Source: Shewanella sp. (GTDB lineage Bacteria > Pseudomonadota > Gammaproteobacteria > Enterobacterales > Shewanellaceae). From it: DNA of 6,067 nucleotides. This document shows positions 1-6,067 of this stretch, piece after piece; the first letter of the stretch is position 1; each line of letters opens with the position of its first letter. The stretch is taken from positions 1 to 6,067 of the forward strand of contig SDWK01000659.1 in the NCBI GenBank assembly GCA_004195335.1, in the 5' to 3' direction. Both the position numbers and the translations under genes were made by a program. The notes under the pieces were generated by a model, which was not told where the DNA came from, did no database searches, and was given only the letters and a program-made list of their open reading frames with translations.

Positions 1-509
1 ATCCCGGGCTTATTCGCTATTACTTCGGCTCTAAAGAAAACCTGTTTATCGCGATGCTGAAAGAGACGGCGGCGCCCGTGAAACAACAGCTCTACAAGGT
101 GAATCACGAAACTCAGGCCAATGGCCCGGCAAGCTTCATGCAGACCTACTATCAAGTGATGTCGGCTTACCCCCATTTCCCAAGGTTGATCTTCCGCCTG
201 GCAGGCCTGGATCAGAGTATTCCGGAAAATAAAGAGATAACCAAGGTATTTAATGAAATCGTCAAGGCTGACGACATACTCATGTTCGATAAGCTCAAAG
301 AGAAAGGAATGTTGCGCGACGACGTCGATAGTCAATGCGCTCAACTGAGTTTTTTTTCGATGATGCTATTTCCATTTCTTGTACCTGAAATGTTATTGAA
401 CAAACTCGGCATACAGATCACCCCTGAATTTTTAACTAAACTAGCAGAGCAAAATACCAAGCTGCTCGCAAAAGGCTTAATGCCAACAAAGGACAAGAGT
501 AATGACTAG
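1..509 (+). CDS. TetR/AcrR-family transcriptional repressor, 5'-truncated by the window edge
   Basis: The reading frame is open from position 3 to the TAG at 507-509, giving 168 visible residues. The first ones read PGLIRYYFGSKENLF, the classic end of the TetR-family DNA-binding domain (recognition helix into helix 4). The protein therefore starts outside the window, probably 30-40 residues upstream, since the family usually runs 190-225 residues. The ATG at 54 encodes a methionine inside helix 4 and is not the true start. The remaining ~145 residues form the helical ligand-binding and dimerisation domain, which is poorly conserved, so the inducer cannot be read from it. The gene overlaps the adaptor gene by 8 nt and is probably the first gene of the efflux operon. 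By family precedent it would repress the operon and release DNA when it binds a pump substrate; this role is inferred. A run of eight T (350-357) lies in the coding region. Confidence 0.93.
   Translation, partial: PGLIRYYFGSKENLFIAMLKETAAPVKQQLYKVNHETQANGPASFMQTYYQVMSAYPHFPRLIFRLAGLDQSIPENKEITKVFNEIVKADDILMFDKLKEKGMLRDDVDSQCAQLSFFSMMLFPFLVPEMLLNKLGIQITPEFLTKLAEQNTKLLAKGLMPTKDKSND
489..493 (+). promoter_or_regulatory. Ribosome binding site of the adaptor gene
   Basis: AAGGA lies 8 nt before the ATG at 502 and inside the last codons of the repressor gene. It supports 502 as the adaptor start. Its position also means the adaptor can be reinitiated by ribosomes finishing the repressor. Confidence 0.6.
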
Positions 510-1851
510 TGATAAGAAACGTTTCCTGCTACCCGGTATTCTGGCTGGAATACTTATTCTGGTCTTAGCTATCGCCCTAAAACCATCCCCTCCTGTTGTT
601 CAGGGTTTTGATAAAGCAAGGGCGGTTGAAGTTTTCACGCTTGGAAAAACAGAGTTAGCCCCAAGAATTCAGGGATTTGGCCGCGTGACCCCTAAGCATA
701 TTTGGCAAGCCGTCGCCGAGGTTGGGGGGAAAGTCATCTATCGCCACCCTCAGCTCGAAACGGGTCGGATGTTACCAGAGGGGACATTGGTACTTGAAAT
801 TGATCCTCTGGAATATGAGTTGAAGCTGGCACAGGCAGAGGCGAGTCTTAATGCGACGCAAGCGCAACTGACGAGGCTAGAACAACAGGAGCGAAATCTT
901 AATAGCAGTCTTAAGATAGAGAAGCAGAAACTGATCCTCGCTGAGCAGGAATACCAGCGTAAGCTTACCCTTAAAAAGCGCAATCTGGTATCGAGCTCTG
1001 AGCTCGAAAGCCAGCATCAGTCCTTGTTGGTACAAACCAAGCTGGTGGAAGATCTACAAAACTCAATTAAGCTCCTCCCTGACGATAGGAAAGTGACCCG
1101 AGCGCAGCAGAGTGTGGATATTGCGCAATTAGAAGATGCCCACAGAAGGCTCAAGCAAACCAAGGTGGTGCTGCCTTTCGATGCCAGAGTTTCCGATATC
1201 AATATCGAACAAGATCAGGTGGTTGCAATGGGTTCAACCATGTTGGTTGCCCATAAACTGGGCACTGCGGAGATCATGGCTGAAATATCACTGCAGGACA
1301 TGCGCACCTTAGTGAGCAGCATTCAAATGATCCCGGAAGAAAATAGTCTACCCTCTTTCGAACTTCTGGCACTACAAGCCAACGTAGAGTTTCAGGTAGG
1401 AAGCAATCGCTTTACCTGGCCTGCTAAAGTCACCAGAGTGGCCGAAACCGTTAATCCGAATCAGGCTACCATCGGTATTTATCTGGAGGTCGAGCAGGAT
1501 TTTCGTAAACTTAAGCCATTCAGCAGGCCTCCTCTGACGAAGGGAATGTTTGTTTCGGCGCTGATATACGGTCAGGCACGGCCTCACTTCTTCGTACCTG
1601 AAAAGGCACTTCACGGTGACAAAATATATCTGATGAGCCCGGACAATAAGCTGATGATCAAACCGGTGGAAATCCTGTTTCGTAATCAAGAACAAGTGGC
1701 GATTAAAGCCGAAGTGGCCGTTGGTGATAAAATTGTACTGAACGATCTTATTCCCGCTATCGAGGGGATGTCTTTAAAAGATATCTCATCAGGCGTAAGC
1801 GCTAATGAGACTGAGCAGTCTCAGGTGAATCAAGAGGAGGCCGGTCAGTGA
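502..1851 (+). CDS. RND efflux periplasmic adaptor subunit (HlyD/AcrA-type membrane fusion protein)
   Basis: This 449-residue protein has the adaptor layout. Residues 1-7 are a short charged start, and 8-27 form one hydrophobic membrane anchor. There is no lipobox cysteine, so it is not a lipoprotein like AcrA. Residues ~67-101 and ~222-252 (KVVLPFDARVSDINIEQDQV) are the two halves of the lipoyl-like domain. Between them, ~103-222 is a Gln/Glu/Leu/Lys-rich alpha-helical hairpin that turns near LVSSSEL (162-168) and should contact the outer-membrane channel. Residues ~255-360 form the beta-barrel, and ~360-425 the membrane-proximal domain (FFVPEKAL, then KPVEILFRNQEQVAI). The last ~20 residues are a polar Gln/Glu-rich tail. 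The ATG at 502 overlaps the repressor end by 8 nt and follows AAGGA; the stop overlaps the permease start by 4 nt. It should link the permease to a TolC-type channel. Substrate cannot be told from sequence. Confidence 0.93.
   Translation: MTSDKKRFLLPGILAGILILVLAIALKPSPPVVQGFDKARAVEVFTLGKTELAPRIQGFGRVTPKHIWQAVAEVGGKVIYRHPQLETGRMLPEGTLVLEIDPLEYELKLAQAEASLNATQAQLTRLEQQERNLNSSLKIEKQKLILAEQEYQRKLTLKKRNLVSSSELESQHQSLLVQTKLVEDLQNSIKLLPDDRKVTRAQQSVDIAQLEDAHRRLKQTKVVLPFDARVSDINIEQDQVVAMGSTMLVAHKLGTAEIMAEISLQDMRTLVSSIQMIPEENSLPSFELLALQANVEFQVGSNRFTWPAKVTRVAETVNPNQATIGIYLEVEQDFRKLKPFSRPPLTKGMFVSALIYGQARPHFFVPEKALHGDKIYLMSPDNKLMIKPVEILFRNQEQVAIKAEVAVGDKIVLNDLIPAIEGMSLKDISSGVSANETEQSQVNQEEAGQ
1835..1840 (+). 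promoter_or_regulatory. Consensus Shine-Dalgarno site deciding the GTG start of the permease
   Basis: A perfect AGGAGG sits 7 nt before the GTG at 1848, inside the last codons of the adaptor gene. The strong site and ideal spacing justify a GTG start overlapping the adaptor stop (GTGA, 1848-1851). The resulting N-terminus, MIAYITRHPTLANLL, is the usual short cytoplasmic lead of RND permeases. Confidence 0.8.
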
Positions 1852-4800
1852 TAGCTTACATCACCCGTCATCCAACATTAGCCAATCTGTTGATGCTCAC
1901 CCTGCTCTTTCTCGGTTTATTGAATCTGGGCTCGATAAAACGTGAGACTTTTCCTGAGTTTGCGCCTCCCTACGTGACTGCGACCGTCGTTTACCCCGGC
2001 GCGTCGCCGATAGAAGTAGAAGAGAGCCTATGTCTGCGCATGGAAGATGCGGTCGATGGATTGGGTAATGTCGAAGAAGTAAAGTGTGACGCTCAAGAAG
2101 GCGTTGCGTCCATGACCATCAAGCTGGACGGCAAAGCCGATATCGGGCGCTCTCTGGTTGATGTGCAGACGCAGATCAATGCGATTAAAAACTTTCCATC
2201 ACAAATTGAACCGCCGATTGTTAAAGAGCTGGATTGGGCTGAGCCTGTCGTTGATATTGCTATTTCGGCCGATGCCAGCTGGCCACATCTCAAGAGTTAT
2301 GCTGAGGATCTCAAGCATCGTTTGAAAATCGATGCCGGAGTGAGTTTAGTGTCGGTAGCCGGCTTTTCGGACCACCAACTGCGGGTCGAACTCAATCAAA
2401 TCGATATGCGACGTCTGGGGCTGACTGCGGCGGACATTGCCGATAAAGTCGGTAGGCAAAATGTAAAGATACCGGCTGGTAATATTGAGCTAAAGGATAA
2501 AAACCTACTGCTCAGATTCGATGAACGCAAAGTCACTCCCAAAGCGCTAAAGCAAACCATCGTGGCCTCTACCAGCGACGGTAGCGTGGTCCGACTCGGA
2601 GATATTGCTACCGTTACTGACCGATTCGAACTCGATGAAGAACATATTCTTTTTAACGGTCAGCACGCAGCCATAATCAAGGTGCAAAAGAATAAAGCCG
2701 ATGATGCGTTAAGGATAAAAGAGAAGGTAAGCAGTTTTATTGAGCAAGAGCGTTTACGTGTGCCCGATGGGGTGAGTCTGACCCTGACGAACGATCTCTC
2801 TTCGCTGCTTAAAGATCGTCTGGATATGATGTTAACCAATGGCTGGCAAGGGATCATCCTGGTCTTCTTCAGCATGTGGTTATTTTTCTCTTTGCGTTAC
2901 TCTTTTTGGGTATCGGCAGGTCTTCCCGTCGCCTTCCTGGGCGGCATCTATTTGATGAGTCTCTTCGGCGTCTCCATCAACATCATGAGCTTAGTGGGTT
3001 TGCTCATGGCAATCGGTATCATGATGGATGATGCCATCGTTATAGCCGAGTCCATCGCCTCCCATGTCGACAGGGGCTTAGCGCCCCACGACGCGGTGGT
3101 TCAGGGTGTCAAGAAGGTCGCACCGGGAGTGGTCTCTTCATTTCTAACCACCATCTTGATCTTCAGCAGCTTGCTAGGGTTAGATGGTCAGATGGGGTCC
3201 GTACTCTCGGCTATCCCGACAGTACTGATCATGGTGCTCAGTATCAGTTTGATTGAGGCGTTTTTCATCTTGCCCAACCATTTGAACCATTCATTGAGCC
3301 ATGCACCCAAGAAAGAGGCTAGGCCTGAGCTTAAATTTAAGCGAGATTTCTTAGCCGCATTCGAAGAGTTTCGTAATACTACGCTCGTCAATGCCGTCAG
3401 GTTTGTGGTGCATTGGCGCTACGCCAGCGTCGGCATAACCTTAGGTATTTTTTTGGCATCTGTGGCGCTCGTCGCCGGTGGTGTGTTGAAGTTTGTCCCC
3501 TTTCCGGAGCTCGACGGTGATATCGCCGAAGTTAGAATCATCCTGCCACCTGGCAGCCCATTGAGTTCCACTCAACAGGTTGTCGAACAAGTGATCCTCA
3601 GTGCTAAAGAGACCGCTGTTCGTTATACCGAAGAGGTCGAGGAGGGCGTGGCGCTTATTCAAGATATTACCGCTCAATATAATTTTAATGCCGATGCGGG
3701 AGAGAAGGGACCTCATGTGGCAACGGTCAGATTAGATCTCTTGTCGGCCGAAACCCGTAATACGCTGATCGAGGATTTCATCCAAGATTGGCGTGATAGC
3801 ACCGGTGAACTGGCAGCTCCTTTGTCTATGGTATTTAAGCAGCCAACAATGGGGCCAGCCGGTCGTGATATCGAGGTTCGCCTGCAGGGTGACGATCTGG
3901 ATATGCTAAAGCAGGCTTCGGTGTCGCTGCAATCTTATCTTGCTCAGTATGATGGTATCAACGGCATTCTCGATGATATGCGTCCGGGAAAAGAGGAGAT
4001 CAAGGTGAGCCTCAGACCCGGAGCGGAAACCTTTGGCATAGATGGTCAGTTAGTTGCCAATCAGTTACGCAGTGCGTTCTTTGGCCAACGCGCCGATGAG
4101 GTCCAGGTTGGTCCGGAGAATATCGAAATTGAGGTCAGGCTGAATAAAGTACAAGCCGGCGATCTGCACGCTTTGGCTAACTTCCCCATTATATTACCCG
4201 ATGGTAATCAGTTGCCCCTATCGGCAATAGCAAAATTAGAGCATCAAAGATCTTACGTCCGCATTCAACGGATCAATAGCCAGCGGTCGGTGACCGTGAT
4301 GGCCGATGTGGACAACCGCAAGGGAAATTCCACCGAAACCTTAGCGAAGATAGAGTCTGATTGGCTGCCTCAAGCCATACAGGATTATCCCGGGGTAAGA
4401 GTCGACTTCGAAGGTTCGGCAAAAGAGACAGCTAAGACGGGGGCTTCTCTTGGAAAGGGGTTCCTTATTGGAATATTTGGACTCTTTGCCATACTCAGTT
4501 TTCAGTTCAGAAGTTATCTTGAGCCTGTGGTTGTCATGCTGGCGATACCTTTAGCGTTGATTGGTGTGCTTTGGGGACATGTGCTACTTGGCTATAATCT
4601 GTCTATGCCATCGATTATGGGCTTCATCTCATTGGCGGGTATCGTCGTGAATGACTCCATCTTGCTGGTGCAATATATACGTCATCATGTCGATGAGGGG
4701 GATAGCGTCCATGAAGCTGTTGTGAGTGCCAGTCGAGAGCGATTCAGGGCGGTATTCTTAACGTCGCTGACGACTGCAGCAGGTCTGTTACCCCTGTTAC

Positions 4801-4955
4801 TCGAATCTAGCCTTCAGGCGCAAGTGGTGCAGCCCTTGGTTGTCTCAATCGTATTCGGGATCTTTGCCTCAACCTTGATGGTGTTATTTATTATTCCTTG
4901 TGCCTACGCGATCTTGGCTGACTTTGGCTTCGTGAAGAAACACCAGAAAATTTAG
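1848..4955 (+). CDS. RND-family efflux permease (AcrB/AcrD/AcrF superfamily), inner-membrane proton antiporter
   Basis: At 1035 residues this is a full-length RND pump subunit with the duplicated 12-helix fold. Helix 1 is ~11-29, helices 2-6 lie at ~333-478, helix 7 at ~526-546 and helices 8-12 at ~870-1022. Two large periplasmic porter loops span ~30-332 and ~547-868. Helix 4 carries the paired aspartates D394-D395 (GIMMDDAIVIAES), matching AcrB D407/D408 of the proton relay. Helix 11 keeps R965 and T972, aligning with AcrB R971 and T978. In helix 10 the AcrB lysine K940 is replaced by N935 in GIVVNDSILLVQY. Porter-domain signatures include FPEFAPPYVTATVVYPGASPIEVEE near the N-terminus and GPAGRDIEVRLQG (669-681) in the second half. 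Cysteines C62 and C80 are both periplasmic. Adaptor and repressor genes upstream support a tripartite exporter. The superfamily call is firm; drug, metal, lipid or other substrate is not resolved. Confidence 0.96.
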   Translation: MIAYITRHPTLANLLMLTLLFLGLLNLGSIKRETFPEFAPPYVTATVVYPGASPIEVEESLCLRMEDAVDGLGNVEEVKCDAQEGVASMTIKLDGKADIGRSLVDVQTQINAIKNFPSQIEPPIVKELDWAEPVVDIAISADASWPHLKSYAEDLKHRLKIDAGVSLVSVAGFSDHQLRVELNQIDMRRLGLTAADIADKVGRQNVKIPAGNIELKDKNLLLRFDERKVTPKALKQTIVASTSDGSVVRLGDIATVTDRFELDEEHILFNGQHAAIIKVQKNKADDALRIKEKVSSFIEQERLRVPDGVSLTLTNDLSSLLKDRLDMMLTNGWQGIILVFFSMWLFFSLRYSFWVSAGLPVAFLGGIYLMSLFGVSINIMSLVGLLMAIGIMMDDAIVIAESIASHVDRGLAPHDAVVQGVKKVAPGVVSSFLTTILIFSSLLGLDGQMGSVLSAIPTVLIMVLSISLIEAFFILPNHLNHSLSHAPKKEARPELKFKRDFLAAFEEFRNTTLVNAVRFVVHWRYASVGITLGIFLASVALVAGGVLKFVPFPELDGDIAEVRIILPPGSPLSSTQQVVEQVILSAKETAVRYTEEVEEGVALIQDITAQYNFNADAGEKGPHVATVRLDLLSAETRNTLIEDFIQDWRDSTGELAAPLSMVFKQPTMGPAGRDIEVRLQGDDLDMLKQASVSLQSYLAQYDGINGILDDMRPGKEEIKVSLRPGAETFGIDGQLVANQLRSAFFGQRADEVQVGPENIEIEVRLNKVQAGDLHALANFPIILPDGNQLPLSAIAKLEHQRSYVRIQRINSQRSVTVMADVDNRKGNSTETLAKIESDWLPQAIQDYPGVRVDFEGSAKETAKTGASLGKGFLIGIFGLFAILSFQFRSYLEPVVVMLAIPLALIGVLWGHVLLGYNLSMPSIMGFISLAGIVVNDSILLVQYIRHHVDEGDSVHEAVVSASRERFRAVFLTSLTTAAGLLPLLLESSLQAQVVQPLVVSIVFGIFASTLMVLFIIPCAYAILADFGFVKKHQKI

Positions 4956-4997
4956 TTCAAGAGATTAAATTTCCTGCATTAACCTTTCAATGGAAAC

Positions 4998-5035
4998 CGT
5001 AAAAGATAAGCTTGTTATTAAGCTTATCTTTTACG
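4998..5035 (+). terminator. Long AT-rich perfect hairpin, candidate bidirectional terminator after the efflux operon
   Basis: Two 16-nt arms (4998-5013 and 5020-5035) are exact reverse complements around a 6-nt loop (GTTATT). The stem lies 42 nt after the permease stop. Its outer part pairs an A-run (5001-5004) with a T-run (5029-5032), so each strand reads stem-then-TTTT, as expected of a terminator shared by convergent genes. The stem is GC-poor (central AAGCTT), so termination strength is uncertain. It could instead be a protein-binding palindrome or a repeat element. Confidence 0.55.
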
Positions 5036-5100
5036 TTGATGGAATTTACTCGATAGAAACGGCGGTGATTTCAAACAAGTTGAGAGCATTTAAAGAAAGG

Positions 5101-5130
5101 ATAAACAAAGCCAAGCGATGCCGCTTGGCT
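5101..5130 (-). terminator. Rho-independent terminator of the LysR-type gene
   Basis: On the minus strand AGCCAAGCG (5130-5122), a 4-nt loop, and CGCTTGGCT (5117-5109) form a 9-bp GC-containing stem followed by a T-rich tract (TTTGTTTAT running down to about 5101). The stem begins inside the TAG stop codon (5131-5129). On the plus strand no T-tract follows the hairpin, so it serves mainly the LysR gene. Confidence 0.8.
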
Positions 5131-6016
5131 ATCTGTTCTGCATCAGAAAATCGACAAAAGCTCTGTCGGCCTGACTGATCGGTCTCTCTTTCTTCCATGC
5201 GATATGAAGGTCAAGATAGACCTCAGGTTTAAAGGGTTTGGCTAAGATGTCATCTCTTGCACTTATCACCATCTCGAGCACACTGGTGATGGCAAAGCCT
5301 TGTGAGACCACTTGCTTGATTAAGTTGATAAGATTGGTTTCGAAGGCGATGTTGGCATTTAACCCTAGTGCTTTCGCTTGCGATAGCATCCATTCCCGAT
5401 GAAAGTAGCCAGGTTTGAACATCACCAATTCATGCTCGAAGAACTGTTCCAGGCTGATAGCCGTTTCATCGGCCAGTGGATGTTCTGTTCCTATAGCTAC
5501 CACCATCTGCTCTGTGAGTAATAGGTGGCTTTCAAACTCAGGGCTGAGATCTTGAGCCGTGATGATGGCGATGTCGACCTCTTCGCGAGATAGCATTTTC
5601 AGTGAATCCCGCGTTCCCCCTTCAAACAAGGATAACTTTAAATCAGGATATTGATGACGAAAGGCCATCAGTCTGGAGGGAAGGTAAAATGAACCTAGCA
5701 TGCCAGGTACGCCTATCCTGACTTCTCCCTTAGTTAAGTTAGCCATGGATTTGATATGGGCTTCGGCTTGCTTGAGTTGTTTGATGATCAATATGGCGTG
5801 TTGATGCAGTGCTTCGCCTTCTGCAGTCAGGCTGAGTTTTTTATCCCGTTTATTGGTCGTGGTCCCTCTGTTTACCAGAGTCACGCCCAGCGAAAGCTCT
5901 AACCGTTTAATACTCTGGCTTAAGGCGGGCTGAGCCATGTTGAGACTCTCGGCAGCCTTAGTGAAACTGCCATTTTTTGCCAATGCATCTAAATGCTTTA
6001 ACTGACGAATGTCCAT
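5129..6016 (-). CDS. LysR-type transcriptional regulator
   Basis: This 295-residue protein has the family's usual length and two-domain layout. Residues 1-64 form the winged helix-turn-helix: MDIRQLKHLDALAKNGSFTK, then AAESLNMAQPALSQSIKRLE (21-40), and LTAEGEAL (63-70). A linker helix follows at ~66-92, and ~96-295 is the periplasmic-binding-like effector domain opening with GEVRIGVPGMLGS (97-109). The wing between R50 and LT (63-64) is about five residues longer than in typical members. The ATG at 6016-6014 is the only good start: upstream in frame lie TAA and TAG (6064-6059) with no ATG, GTG or TTG between. The ribosome site is weak (GGG six nt before the ATG). The gene converges on the efflux operon, so control of that operon is possible but unsupported. 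Family members usually autoregulate and act on a divergent neighbour, which would lie past position 6067. Effector unknown. Confidence 0.94.
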   Translation of the reverse strand: MDIRQLKHLDALAKNGSFTKAAESLNMAQPALSQSIKRLELSLGVTLVNRGTTTNKRDKKLSLTAEGEALHQHAILIIKQLKQAEAHIKSMANLTKGEVRIGVPGMLGSFYLPSRLMAFRHQYPDLKLSLFEGGTRDSLKMLSREEVDIAIITAQDLSPEFESHLLLTEQMVVAIGTEHPLADETAISLEQFFEHELVMFKPGYFHREWMLSQAKALGLNANIAFETNLINLIKQVVSQGFAITSVLEMVISARDDILAKPFKPEVYLDLHIAWKKERPISQADRAFVDFLMQNR

Positions 6017-6033
6017 AAAAAGCCCATAACAAA

Positions 6034-6050
6034 AATCAATGATTATGATT
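6034..6050 (-). promoter_or_regulatory. Candidate LysR-family operator (T-N11-A palindrome)
   Basis: On the minus strand AATCA and TGATT flank a 7-nt centre, giving a 17-bp interrupted palindrome that fits the T-N11-A rule of LysR-type sites. It lies 18-34 nt before the LysR start codon, where bound protein could block its own promoter. A possible -10 element CATAAT (6047-6042) lies within it, and the matching -35 would fall at or past the window edge. The surrounding DNA is AT-rich, so chance occurrence is not excluded. Confidence 0.45.
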
Positions 6051-6067
6051 GTTTTAATCTATTATTG

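Noticed and set aside
54..56. ATG at 54 as the start of the TetR-type gene
   Set aside because: The frame is open upstream to position 3 and encodes the conserved PGLIRYYFGSKENLF segment, so this methionine is internal.
991..1007. 17-bp near-perfect palindrome (TCGAGCTC, T, GAGCTCGA) in the adaptor gene
   Set aside because: It encodes the Ser/Glu/Leu turn of the coiled-coil hairpin (around residues 164-168) in normal codons. Position inside a gene with no promoter context suggests chance.
3448..3454. Seven-T run in the permease gene as a phase-variation site
   Set aside because: It lies in a membrane-helix segment rich in Phe and Ile codons, where T-runs are expected; length is modest.
3188..3716. 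Minus-strand ORFs within the permease gene
   Set aside because: They overlap a well-supported 1035-residue gene, show no recognisable domain, and look like shadow frames.
4990..5178. Possible 62-residue plus-strand ORF in the intergenic gap
   Set aside because: It starts inside the spacer, runs through both hairpins and into the LysR gene on the opposite strand, and has no clear ribosome site (only ATTAACC and similar sequence precede it). Its residue content looks like translated palindromes.
1..6067. Search for an undescribed system, mobile element, CRISPR array, tRNA or riboswitch
   Set aside because: All long open frames are explained by known families. I saw no terminal repeats, transposase, regular repeat-spacer pattern or structured RNA beyond the two intergenic hairpins.

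Overview
The window most resembles the chromosome of a marine or aquatic gammaproteobacterium, probably Shewanella or a near relative. That guess rests on protein character, moderate base composition and gene layout; no marker gene fixes the taxon.

Layout: positions 1-4955 hold a plus-strand three-gene operon with overlapping coding ends. It runs from a TetR/AcrR-type repressor (5' end outside the window) to a periplasmic adaptor (membrane fusion protein) to an RND-type inner-membrane efflux permease. The gene ends overlap by 8 nt (ATGACTAG) and 4 nt (GTGA), so translation is probably coupled. The operon promoter and any operator lie upstream of position 1. Positions 4956-5128 are a 173-nt gap between convergent genes holding two hairpins. 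One is a long AT-rich perfect hairpin and the other is a GC-richer terminator for the minus-strand gene. Positions 5129-6016 (minus strand) encode a complete LysR-type regulator. Its short upstream region (6017-6067) carries a T-N11-A palindrome typical of LysR-family binding sites.

Working together: the permease would take substrate from the periplasm or inner membrane using the proton gradient. The adaptor would bridge it to an outer-membrane channel. No channel gene is in the window, so an unlinked TolC-like protein is likely. The TetR protein probably represses its own operon and is relieved by a pump substrate. The LysR gene converges on the operon and need not regulate it; its target may be itself or a divergent gene beyond position 6067.

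I found no sign of a previously undescribed system, mobile element, CRISPR array or RNA gene. The most useful second looks are an 8-T homopolymer inside the repressor gene where any single-base slip truncates the protein, the intergenic hairpin, and the LysR operator candidate.
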